DNA from: Lichina pygmaea
Lineage: Eukaryota; Ascomycota; Lichinomycetes; Lichinales; Lichinaceae
Direction: 5' to 3'
Length of the DNA: 64,000 nt
Assembly: GCA_963422465.1 (NCBI GenBank)
Contig: OY730175.1
Coordinates: forward strand, 496,001 to 560,000
Numbering within the stretch: position 1 is the first letter of the stretch; each line of letters starts with the position of its first letter. The notes beneath the pieces were generated by a model. That model was not told the origin of the DNA and searched no databases. It saw nothing but the letters and a program-made list of their open reading frames with translations. Below are positions 33,496 to 43,401 of the stretch, piece by piece. The position numbers and the translations under genes were made by a program.

Positions 33496-35989
33496 CGAAG
33501 AGAATGACGAAGATCAGGCTGACGACTTTGAGGACGATGGTCGTGTGTTGGTTGTTCGAAGAGGAGGGGGGGGGGTGTTATCAGAGTTTGGTGTCACGCC
33601 AGGCAGAGGAGACAAGAGCCCGGTCATGGTAGAATTGCTATTTATGGTCAAATGAGGATGTTGGAGTCTGGAACCTTTGCCTCAGGATGAGGGCTAAAGC
33701 AACAGACATGGATGATCCGCGTGAGATATACACATGGAAAAGGGACGAGCAAGGAGCCAGGGGCGCTGCCCCCAGCTCCAGCCCACGCACGATCCTTTTC
33801 GCGACCCTGGCATGCTTTCGCAACCCTGCCTCAACGGTACGCTGCGGGGACGGACCGTACAGTTCCGTTGCTTGATGACGGGTGGCAACGAACGTTGTGG
33901 GAGGGGAAGCCCTCCCTGGGCTCTCGACTTCGAACGAGAGGTTGATGAAGAGCTACAGTACGGTACGTAGCGTACTGTTGGATGACCACGACACTGTTTG
34001 GCGAAATCGGTCGGGGAGTGTAGAACCTGTGTTGGACGTCACCGCAGCTCCTCGAAGCTGCTGCTTGCAGGCGGCCTGAGCAGAAGCCAAGTAGCGGCAG
34101 GTAGCCTGGAGAAGCTGGAGAGTGAACATTGAGCGACCGCGGTGCTCCTGTAAGAATGGTCTTGTGCATCAGAGGCGGCCTGTCACATGTTCTCTTCCAT
34201 TCAGGCGGTACATATCCTAGAGACCAGGAGACGCGACTGCGGTAGTGCTGGATCGATGGAACGGAATGGTGAAACGATGACCATCTTGCATTGTGCAGCG
34301 GTGTTTAATATTGGAGTGGTTCGACTCCCCTTGGCGCTGGTCCTGGTGGCTCAATAGTATCTCGCTTTTGCATGGATCGCGTGGCTCTCGGCCAAGCTTC
34401 AGCCGCATTGTGCTGATCCCGCGTTTGATAAGGCGTGGAGGCAGGAATCACGCGTTCTCGAAGCGGAGCCGCAGAAGAATGTTCGAGAAGGGGAGACGCT
34501 TGGTGTCCTTTCAGACTGACAGCTGTGGATGCCAGAACGTGGGATAGCGGCCGTCCACATCTAGGACTGACAGCAATGGAAACATGTAGGTATCCAGCTC
34601 AGAAGCCAGCATTTTCGAAGTCAAGAACAAGTTTATCCGCCAAAAGATATGGAGGGCCTCAGAGCGTGACTGCTGCGTGTTCCTGGCCGTGCTTCAAGAG
34701 TCTGGTGTGGTCCCGGAAGGTAGATTGTGAGAACTATGGGGAACGCGGAGCAGGACTGGCCCTTGCCGCTCGACCTGTGCGTGTTGTTGTAAACCGCGTA
34801 GTTTGTACGGGCGTGCTGTACCGCACCAGTATATGTATTGAGGTCGCTGGCACTGCTCCGGATGGCTCAATGTTCTTTCACTTTTCTATCCATTGCAATC
34901 GGGCGCTACCGTAAGTGCGGTTGTCGCTGAGGGCCCCGCGTGAGCACAAATATTCCCTTCTGGATGAGTTGACTGTCCACACCAGCTCGTCTTGCTGCTG
35001 CGATCAAGGTCTGTCATCTTCGGCATTCGGCCACAATGAGGATACAGATGCCTGAACCGACCGAGATACCTTGAGAGTTCGCATCCACTCAAGGGGTAAA
35101 GTCCGGCCATGTGCTCGGTCGAAGTAACTTGGGACAATAGCCGCTGGTCCGTGTACACTTGTAACCTTTAGAGGAGTGCATCCTTCGAGGTCCATGTGAT
35201 TGGGTTAGTACACCAATTCTTGCTGTTGAGCCACCAATCTGTAGCCACGGTGTCGCAGTCTGTCCGAGCTCCTGTTCAATTGAGGTTGGAGCGCCAAAAC
35301 GTGGCGTCATCGAGCTACTGAATCCCGGCAAGTACTGTAAGTGGCTTCCTGTTCGATGCGAGCTGATTTTCAAGATGTAGGATGGAAGGACGATGCCGTT
35401 CTGGATGCTGAGGCGCTATAAAGGGTCAAAACCACAGGTGTTTTCCAGAACACTTACGAGTACTCGCACTACCGTACCATCTCACAACAAACAGGTGGTC
35501 GCAGGGGGTAGTCAGAACTTGTGATAAACAGCTTCGATGCTGTAAGTCATGAACTGCAGAGTCGATACGCCCGACGAAATCGAGTCTAGTGTCGTATTAG
35601 CGTCATGCAGCTCAAGCTAAAGTCAATGCGAGCAAACAGCTGCGATGTTCGACAAAGCTTTGACCAATCTGAACAGATATTCAAGCTGCTCTTTCATATG
35701 TTCTGAAATCCAGTCATGCCAGACGGAGTTGTGCTCAGTCACATGACTTTCGATAATCAAGCGCGTTCATCATATATCTTGACGTGCAGCAACTCCAACC
35801 GAGTCCGGCCACTTCAGGACTTTCAACACTACAGCTTGTATTTCATGGCTCTTCAAAAATTCTACCTGACAAGACGTCGCAATTCTGAGTGCGGTTCTCC
35901 AGTGTTCTCAGCCTGTGACGGCCACCCCTCAAAGGATCTTTGAGCGGTATCTCCAGAGGAAACCCCCCGTTCAAGTGCCAGTTTACAAG
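33496..35989. other. Spacer with no recognised gene
   Basis: About 2.5 kb upstream of the FSH1-type gene. Short ORFs only (longest about 159 codons, plus 34435-34914), none with a recognisable domain. The base composition is more even than in the coding stretches. A CACATG site lies at 35742-35747. Confidence 0.5.
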
Positions 35990-37236
35990 ATGTCGAATGC
36001 AGAGTCCCCCTCAACGATGTCTGATGCCGGTGCAACCTCACCTCGTCGGCCTAGGAAGCTCAGGATTCTGATGCTACACGGTATAGATCTCCTTCCCGCA
36101 CACAGTCTATCGACTCTTCTCCGGTCCAAAGACAGTCGCATCGATCTGGGATTAGGCATCTTCGAAGATCTCTTCTGAAACTTGTAGGCTACACACAGTC
36201 CGGGTCGATCTTCCGCTCCAAAACCAACGCGCTGAGGAAACACCTCGAGAAGACCTTCTCGCCCTCGTCGAAGAAGACCGCCGTTCCAAAGAGCAGTAAG
36301 GACGATCAACAAGAACGCGATGACGCTGCAGAGTATGGCGGAGTTGAGCTCATGTACGCCACTGCGCCGATCAGGCTCTGTGCCGCCGATGTCCCTGGCT
36401 TCGAAGAACGCGTCTCGACCACCAACGGATCCCCACCGGGCCAGGCCACTGCGTACAACGTGCCCCAGGCCAACGACGACCAGGAGGGACTTGACGCCTG
36501 GGGCTGGTGGCGCAAAGACCACGCTACAGGCCAGTACATCGAGATCGACAGAGGCATCGACGCTCTAGCTTCGATCCTCGAGTCTCAAGGGCCTTTTGAC
36601 GGCGCCATCGGCTTCAGCCAGGGAGCGGCCGCGGCGGGCATCCTCGCGTCGTTGCTCGAGCCGGGTCGACGCGAGGCCCTCGCGCGGAAGAAGCGGGGGC
36701 TGGCAGAGGCCGGGGTCGAGGGCATGGACTTTCCAACGTCTTTCCTCCGGCGAGACGTGTCGCGGTCGAGCGTCGCGCCCACAGATTCCGATGACTGCAT
36801 TATCCACCCGCCGCTGAGTTTCGTCGTCGCCTATTCTGGCTTCGTCGCGCCGCATCCCAAGTATTCGGCGTTCTACGACCCGCCCATCGGCACGCCGACG
36901 CTGCACTTTATCGGCAGCCTCGACAGCGTGGTGGAAGAGCATCGAAGCCTGGCGCTGGTCGACGCGTGTCGCTCGGGGAAGGGAGGGAGCCACGGCGACA
37001 GCACCAGCAAGCAAGACCGCCCTCCTCCTTCTCGTCTTCCTCCTACTCACAACGTCCCCACCAGCTCTTGCAGCACGAGCAACGATGCTAGACTCGAGAA
37101 GCAGCGTCGTCGTCGAGCGCAAGACCCACGAGTGATATACCACCCCGGCGGGCACTTTGTGCCGTCTCAACGACAATACCTGGACCAGCTCGTCCATTTT
37201 CTCAAAGACAACGTCGGCCTCGTCGAGCCTGTTTGA
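35990..37236 (+). CDS. FSH1-family serine hydrolase
   Basis: Two exons, 35990-36080 and 36188-37236 (107-nt GT-AG intron, phase 1), 379 residues. The N-terminal strand KLRILMLHGYTQSG spans the splice junction and is typical of the FSH1 fold. The nucleophile elbow GFSQGAAAA places Ser at about 174. FIGSLDSVV gives the acid Asp at about 276 and VIYHPGGHFVPS the His at about 353, so the catalytic triad is complete. FSH1 proteins are small alpha/beta hydrolases related to human OVCA2. Substrates are mostly unknown, with some in fungal polyketide pathways acting as thioesterases. There is no biosynthetic cluster here, so a general esterase role is more likely. Two insertions are unusual: a charged loop after the elbow (residues about 185-225) and a Ser/Pro/Arg-rich loop just before the catalytic His, which lengthen it beyond the usual 240-280 residues. 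Confidence 0.85.
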
Positions 37237-37502
37237 CTCGCGAAGGGATGCACGGATGGGATGGGATGGATAGGTGGACACCAATCCAAACAAAGCTCCT
37301 CCGTCCCAACAAGCACGGGCATTCCAGCTCGCTCACAAGCAGCTCTTGCGATGCTTAAAAGACCAGAGATGAAGAATTCTGTGAGCAAGGGTCAATTCAT
37401 GTATAGAGCAAACCTCAGAAAGAGTCGATGATGGACCCTTGCTACTGGTGCCTACTCTGCAACCGTGGCACTGTAAACGAACTGTGGAGCTGTACGAAAA
37501 GT

Positions 37503-37591
<89 letters not shown>

Positions 37592-37860
37592 GATGATCGA
37601 ACGTACAGGAACCATGTCTGCTCTTCAAATGGTAAATTATACTGTGGCCTTCAAGTTGTCAGAGTAGTTGTTTAGTAGCACTAACGTGCCGGCGCTACTT
37701 GGTCAAGACTCAAGAGAGGAGGCACAGGGGCAGTACTCAAGTGCTTCCTACTACTGGCTACAAAAAAGCTGCAAGGGAGATGGAGGACCAACGTTCGTGT
37801 GAAGACAAGTAGAAGGACAATGTAAGAAATGAAAGAAAAAACCCCCCCCCCCAGTACGTA
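37237..37860. other. Spacer with compound microsatellite
   Basis: Between the convergent 3' ends of the FSH1 and NIPSNAP genes. It contains the GA/GT compound array (37504-37588) and a C run (37842-37852). No gene. Confidence 0.65.
37504..37588. repeat. Compound GA then GT dinucleotide array
   Basis: About 25 GA units pass directly into about 17 GT units. Both blocks are perfect or nearly so. It is non-coding. Confidence 0.95.
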
Positions 37861-39070
37861 TCACGCGACGGGCGACCAGGGCATGGGAATCAGGATGCGG
37901 CTCTTCATCGTCTGGATGAGCGGCACCGTCTTGTGCACCGTCTCGCTCCAGCCCTCGACGGACCAGCTGCGCTCGCGACGCAGCTTGCGCTCCTCGAGGT
38001 CGGCAAACTGCCAGAGGTGATGCACCGTGTTGAGCTCGCCGATCTGCACGAACCAGGCCCCGACGCCCTCCATCACCTCGCGCCGGGCCTGGAGGCCGCG
38101 TCGCCAGTGCGTCTCCCACTCGAGCAGGTTGCCCGGGTGCAGCGTGTAGGACCGCAGCTCGAACAGGCCGCCCAGCTTCCGCGGCGCCGTCGTCGGCCAG
38201 AACGAGAACTCCTGCATCAGCGACGTGTCCTTGGTGTCGATGAGCGACTTGAGGTGCCGGTCAAAGTCGGGGTACTCCGGGTGCGACGCGATCGAGTGCA
38301 GCGACGCGTGGTAGCCCTGGTAGCGCTGGTACTCCCAGATGTGTACTGCCGCGCCGGTCCACCGTCGTCAGCCAGCCCATCGAAGACGAGTCCGGACCGC
38401 CCCCCCTTTTTCACCCACCGAACGTGTCGCAGTCGCCGACCTCGGTCCTCCAGCTGCCCACGAGGTTGACCTTGTTCTCCTCGACGCTGGCCATGCTGGG
38501 GTACCATCGGCTCACCAAGGCCACGTACTCGTCCACCTTGTCCGGCCTGACGCGGTGGAAGACGATCGAGTGCACGTACTTGCCGCGCGCGAGCACCTGC
38601 GAGAAGGACCGTTCGATCTCCCGATCCATCTGTCGGCCTTCCTTGGTGCCGTAGATCAGAGAGGTCAAGGCACCCTTGGCGCCGGACTTGGAGTCGTCGC
38701 CGCTCTCGTCGGCGGCAGCCTTGGCTTCTGTCGTGTTAGTGCTAAGTGAGCCCAGACCAATGTGACGGTGCGACGAAGCAGCGGCGGCAGCGGCAGCGTC
38801 AATGGCATCTCCCGCCGTTGGCGCAGCGGAGCCACCACGACGGATGGACTGACTCTCTTGCTGTTCCCTCGCCTTCTGTGCCGCCGCCGTTCGGGCGCGG
38901 AACTCCCTCTGACGAGCCGCGAAGCCGTCAATGCCATCGGTGGTGATGTCCGCGAGCGACGGGGTCCGTGGGGGGAGGTCGAGGGCAGGCCGACCGGTCG
39001 TGAAAGGACGGATGGCGAGGGGGGCGGAAGCAAGGGAAGAGGGGCGAGCGAGTAGACGCTGGGAGATCAT
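37861..39070 (-). CDS. NIPSNAP-family mitochondrial protein
   Basis: Two exons, 39070-38419 and 38345-37861, joined by a 73-nt intron (GTGGGT donor) in phase 1; 378 residues. The N-terminus MISQRLLARPSSLASAPLAIRPF is a mitochondrial presequence. After an Ala-rich linker come two ferredoxin-like NIPSNAP repeats. The first is GKYVHSIVFHRVRPDKVDEYVALVSRWYP, leading to LVGSWRTEVGDCDTFVHIWEYQRY. The second is LGGLFELRSYTLHPGNLLEWETHW, leading to HHLWQFADLEERK. It ends in RILIPMPWSPVA. Mammalian NIPSNAP1/2 are mitochondrial proteins that signal damage for mitophagy; the fungal role is not established. The start at 39070 is chosen because it gives the presequence; the open frame extends further upstream with no such signal. 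Confidence 0.9.
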
Positions 39071-40091
39071 GATCGAGAGCTCGAAGGTCGAGAGGCCGTG
39101 ACGATGGCGTCCGGGTGGGGGAGTGGAGGAGAGGGGGATGACGGCGCAGGCAAGAAGCCTGAGCTTGGACGTCTGGCGCCGGCCGTGCTCAGCCGGAATG
39201 CGGGGGGGGCAAGCCGGTGCTGGGTGCTGGTACGGGGGGTACTGGACTCCCCCGCAGATCCCAACGGTGACGATTGGTCGAACGGTCGAGGGAAGCACGA
39301 GACCCCGCAGAAGACTGTAGCCAGCAGCCTAGCGGTCTTGGCGCAGCAGTACTGACGCGGGAGGTAGCGCAAGAGACGGACGAAGTGCTATCTACGAGAC
39401 GTCGGGGTGCATCAGTACGAGCGTCGGAAGTAGCCAGAGGCCGGACTCACCCGTGACAGCCACGACCAAGACGACAGCCGCCACAGCCGAGCGGAGCTAG
39501 GCGTCGTACCTGAGCTGTTGGCTGCGAGACGCGGAATGCACCGAATCTGCGTGCCTGAGATGGGCAACCCCGGGCGAGAATGCTGGCGGCCGACGAGGCG
39601 AAGGAGACGAAGAGACCGTTCAAATTCGGCCCAGCAGCACTCGAACCGCAGTGCGTGCTGAGAAGTCGGGCGACGATGTCGACGACGAGGAACGGCTCTT
39701 CGAGGTGAAAAGTGTGTGTGGTAAGCTTTTTTGCCATTCGGCGGGTTTTTTCAAAAGTATTGGTTGTTAAGATTGCCATCACGTGGTCTGCATCACGTGT
39801 CCAAGTGCTTAGTCACGGCCTTGTAGAGAATAGTTCATATCAGAAGTGACCAGGCTCGACGGAGGGAAATCTCCGGGTATCATGTATCGCTACTTAAGAA
39901 CTCCTCAAATATCCTGCCATGCCCGATCGATGAAGCCTGCACGGCAAAATACCGGCTGTCCGACCTGCTCTGCTGCTGCGGCCCCTCGCAAAACCCCCTC
40001 GAAGCCCCGAGATGGCGGTGCCTCACCCTTTGACCACACGGCAGCAGACGAGACCGGCACGATCACGTGAGATCATCTTGAGACGACGACG
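39071..40091. other. Divergent spacer with E-box pair
   Basis: About 1 kb between the starts of the NIPSNAP and PNPOx-like genes. It holds CACGTG at 39780-39785 and 39794-39799 (14 bases apart) and again at 40064-40069. No further gene recognised. Confidence 0.6.
40064..40069. promoter_or_regulatory. CACGTG E-box just before the PNPOx-like gene
   Basis: The site reads GATCACGTGAGATC and ends 22 bases before the ATG at 40092. A pair of the same cores lies about 300 bases upstream (39780 and 39794). This suggests control by a bHLH factor of the Cbf1 type, by inference only. Confidence 0.45.
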
Positions 40092-40854
40092 ATGACGACG
40101 ACGAGCAACGAGGTCCAGGTCGGCACGGCGCCACCGGACGAGGTCGTGGCGTGTCTCAAAAATGCTCGATTTGTGCGTGTCCCAGCCGGTTCGGCCGGGT
40201 CCGGCTTCGTCCGCTGACGGCGGATAGCTCCATCTGGCGACCTGTGACGCCCTGGACCCGCACGTCTCGCTCATGAACTACACCTATCTGCCACAATGTC
40301 CGTACGAGAGGCACCCCACCGTCGTCATGACGACGCAGCCGTCGTCCAAGAAGACCCGCAACATGATCCGAAACCCGCGGGTGTCGCTTCTGGTGCACGA
40401 CTGGGTCTCCCATCGACCGCCGACGGCGACGGCCGACCCGGCCCGGGCGTCGTCGCCGACGGGGCCGCCGCGGCGGAGCAGCCTCGCGAACCTGCTGTTC
40501 AACCTCAACACGAGCGCGCTGAGCAGCATCAGCGCCACCATCAACGGGACGGCCCGGCTCGTGGAGAGCGGTACGGAAGAGGAGCGCTACTTCAAGGAGA
40601 GGCACCTCGAGAACAACACCTTTGAGGATGAGAGCTCGCAGGACCGAAGCTCCGGCGGCGAGACCGGGCCGGGCGACGGCGGGCGTGGGTGCTACATCGA
40701 GGGGGAGGAGGTGAGGGTCGTGGCGGTGCGGATCCGCGACGGCCGCGTCGCGGACTGGAAGGGTCACGTCAACGACTGGAGGCTGGTCGACGGGGGGCGG
40801 GGCGAGGACGGGGACGGCGCTGCCGCTTCGGAGCCCATGTCCAACGGGATCTGA
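40092..40854 (+). CDS. PNPOx-like FMN-binding split-barrel protein
   Basis: Two exons, 40092-40172 and 40228-40854 (55-nt GT-AG intron, phase 0), 235 residues. The opening LKNARFLHLATCDALDPHVSLMNYTYLP is the first strand pair of the pyridoxamine-phosphate-oxidase-like split barrel. It is followed by VVMTTQPSSKKTRNMIRNPRVSLLVHDW, the FMN-phosphate-facing region. The order and spacing resemble the yeast YLR456W/YPR172W family, which is structurally PNPOx-like but has no proven reaction. A Gly/Asp/Glu-rich loop (residues about 175-200) and a trailing acidic tail are lineage-specific. It probably binds FMN as a dimer. Flavin binding is known for the fold; the substrate is unknown. Confidence 0.85.
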
Positions 40855-41230
40855 GCGTGGAAAGCGGACGGGGCCAATGCGACGTGCTGATGGCACGTCG
40901 TTCAGGCCGCCGTCCAGCAAACATCACGAGAAGCAAATGTGTACGGAGGGAAGAAGCCGTTGCAATCGATTTCACACCCCGAACGGAAGCCATGATCGAA
41001 GCCAATCGTATGTACAGCACCGCCTCAAGGCGGCCCGTGGTGAAAGGAAGAAGGTGGGTATATTGTGGAAGCACCAAGCGAGTCCCCGGTCGTGGGACAC
41101 CTCAACGACCGACCCCCGGCCGAACGTTTCCCCATGGGTATCTCCTCCATCTCGGACGTCATCGTCGTTCGTCGCTCGTCGTTCGTCGGCCGCTGGGGAA
41201 AGAGAGCGGCTGAGAGCTCGAGCGTCACGC

Positions 41231-41698
41231 TCACAGGGCGTCGGAGAGGACCAGGGTCAGCAGCCCCGCCAGAGACGTGGCCAGGATGGCACCCGCGCCG
41301 CCGAAGTTGGAAGCCGCCGCGTTTCCGGCGGGCAAGACCCCGGCGGGCGACTGCGACGGGTCGGTCTGGTTCGCGATGGAGGTGCCGTTGGCCGAGCCCG
41401 ACGGCGCGCCCGACGGGGCCGAAAAGATTTGCGAGGTGTAGTCCACCGTGTGGGACGTCGTCGTCGTCGTCGCGTCCTGGGCAGCGTCGACCGACGACGA
41501 GGTCGCGTCGGACGGCGTGCTCGACGTCGTGTCCGTCGTCTCGGGGTTTTCGGTGGTCACGGTCGAGGTCGCGACGACCCTCGAGAGCGTCAGCGTGACG
41601 GTCTCGGTCGATGTCGACGAGGTCGACTCCTGGGCCGCGACCAGGGCGACGGGCGACAGCGCGAGCGCGAGGCCCGCGAGCAGATTTGCGCAACGCAT
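41231..41698 (-). CDS. GPI-anchored Ser/Thr-rich cell-surface protein
   Basis: A single-exon gene of 155 residues starting at 41698. A signal peptide at about 1-22 (MRCANLLAGLALALSPVALVAA) is followed by a mature chain rich in Thr, Ser and Val (STSTETVTLTLSRVVATSTVTTENPETTDTT style). A short spacer with NGTS and NQT N-glycosylation sites leads to a C-terminal hydrophobic tail (GAGAILATSLAGLLTLVLSDAL) preceded by small residues (AAASNFGG) fit for GPI attachment. There are no Cys residues in the mature chain and no catalytic domain. This is a mannoprotein-like wall component, a class that evolves fast, so no family name is justified. The frame is open to 41926 upstream, but the internal Met is needed to give the signal peptide. 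Confidence 0.75.
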   Translation of the reverse strand: MRCANLLAGLALALSPVALVAAQESTSSTSTETVTLTLSRVVATSTVTTENPETTDTTSSTPSDATSSSVDAAQDATTTTTSHTVDYTSQIFSAPSGAPSGSANGTSIANQTDPSQSPAGVLPAGNAAASNFGGAGAILATSLAGLLTLVLSDAL

Positions 41699-42587
41699 GC
41701 CGATGGATGCGGCGGTGTCAAGTCGAGGCTGAACGACGGATGCGACGACTTGCGGGGAGCTGGAGACGGAGACACCGACCCCGACTGCGTGTGTGCGTGT
41801 ATGTGCGTGTGTGTATGTGCGCGTTCGACAACGGCAGGGCCTCTCTTCGGACGAAGCGTCACGGAAGGACGACGGACAAGATGATCTTGACTTGTTCCGT
41901 CGCGCGACGGGGGAGGATTGGCGCACCGACCGTCAAAGAGGGACTCGATAGCGTACTGGTATGACGTCGTGACTGTAGAAGACACAAGAAACAGACTGAG
42001 CAACCTTTCAAGGAGCGTGGATTGTGAGGAGGAAAAGCGCCACAAGTGGGAATGACAGTGTGAAATAGGAAAGAGAAAGATTATATAGTCGCCGTGGGAG
42101 GTTGATGGGGGGATGAGGGATGGGGGGGGGAGAGGGCGCACTTTGCAACTTTGTGCGAACGGGGGCATCAGCGGCGGCGGCGGCGGCGGCAACAGCCGCA
42201 GCGACAGCAACAGCATCATCTCGCGCGCGCGGGCTCGCGCGGGGGTTTTCGCGCGATGCTTGATGGGTGCTTCTCGTGGCTGCTTCCATCCGTTGCTGGG
42301 ACTGCACTTTATTTTTGTGTTTTACTTTGTTTTTTTATTCCCCCCCCCCCCCCCCCCCCCCTGTTGAAATTTGCGGCGCCGAGCACCGCCCAATCTTTTT
42401 TTTTTCGCAGATTACTTCTTCTTCTCGGTAGTGGTCAGGTACGAAAGTATCGTTGGTTTTCTTTTTTTTTGGTGCTGGGTTTGAGGGGGGGAGAGAAGGG
42501 GGTTGGCGATAGCTGCTGAGATGGGCACGACAGGTGTAATACGTACGTTACGTACAGAAGCTGGCGACAAAAGTGTTCGCAATCCTG
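41699..42587. other. Spacer upstream of the GPI-protein gene
   Basis: Promoter and 5' UTR of the GPI-protein gene, including a GT/GC-rich stretch (41782-41822), a GGC array (42171-42190), CGCGCG-rich DNA (42221-42255) and a run of about 20 C (42341-42361). No other gene. Confidence 0.6.
42341..42361. repeat. Poly(C) tract
   Basis: An uninterrupted run of about 21 C, preceded by a T-rich stretch, in non-coding DNA. Confidence 0.85.
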
Positions 42588-42850
42588 TCAAAAAGTGATG
42601 AGACTGTAGATCACCGCCCAAATCTGCCCACCAACACCACTCAAATCACTGACACTATAGGCAACAGCATTGTGCAGAAAGCATGTGTACTTGCTCTTCT
42701 TGAGGAGAGTGTCTCTGTGAATCATATCATCAATCTCACAGGTCTTTCTTCCAGCACTATCTATTGAATTTTTCAGCTTGTGTACAAGCACAGCTACAAC
42801 CCAGTCACTAATGCAGTCTTCATGAGGACCCAAAGATGTAGTGACACCGG
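42588..42850 (+). pseudogene. Decayed Tc1/mariner-type transposase N-terminus
   Basis: One frame reads QITDTIGNSIVQKACVLAL, then EESVSVNHIINLTGLSSSTIY, an in-frame stop, and on to IFQLVYKHSYNPVTNAVFMR. The helix-turn-helix pattern followed by a Tyr/Pro linker is that of the DNA-binding half of fungal Tc1/mariner transposases. The local base composition is more AT-rich than the host genes. No DDE catalytic half follows, and I found no terminal repeats, so this is a fragment. The identification rests on pattern recall and is moderate at best. Confidence 0.45.
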
Positions 42851-43378
42851 AGGGAGAAGAAGAGGAGTAGCAGAGTGATAAGAGCTCAGATTGGGAAGAT
42901 GACTAGTCACAAGACTCAAGACCCAAGAATTCTGGTGGTGGAGGAGAGGACCAGTGACGATAGCAACAAGAACTGAGATTAGGAAGAGAAATGTGGGGGT
43001 GTCTCACCACTTTTGTTGCTCCCATACAAATGATTGTGAATACTTTTGTCGCGAGCTTCCGTACGTTACGTAGACAGGCAGGCACTGAGAGGTGGAAACA
43101 GATGGGCGTGGATACAAGGTGCTGGTACTTACGTACATATCACTAGCATGACGGTACTTTGTACTTTGTGACCGGAGCTGGAGGGTGGAGTATGGCACGG
43201 AAGATGTATCAGTACATATAAACAGAGCAGGGCGTGGTGGTGGAGGGGCACAAGGCGATTGTATTCAGGTACAGTATATTACGTATCTATGTACGTGGCC
43301 CTGCGAGGGAGCTGTAGGGGGATCATGTGTACTGGTACTGGCGCTTTAGGTAGAGGTGGTGGTATGTCGTATCTCGTA

Positions 43379-43401
43379 GGGGGGGGGGGGGGGGGGGGGG
43401 C
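43379..43401. repeat. Poly(G) tract
   Basis: A run of about 22 G flanked by TACGTA-rich sequence. It could form a G-quadruplex. Confidence 0.85.

Noticed and set aside
34305-34340. Second GGTTCGACTCC, possible tRNA
   Set aside because: Again no T-stem pairing and no cloverleaf.
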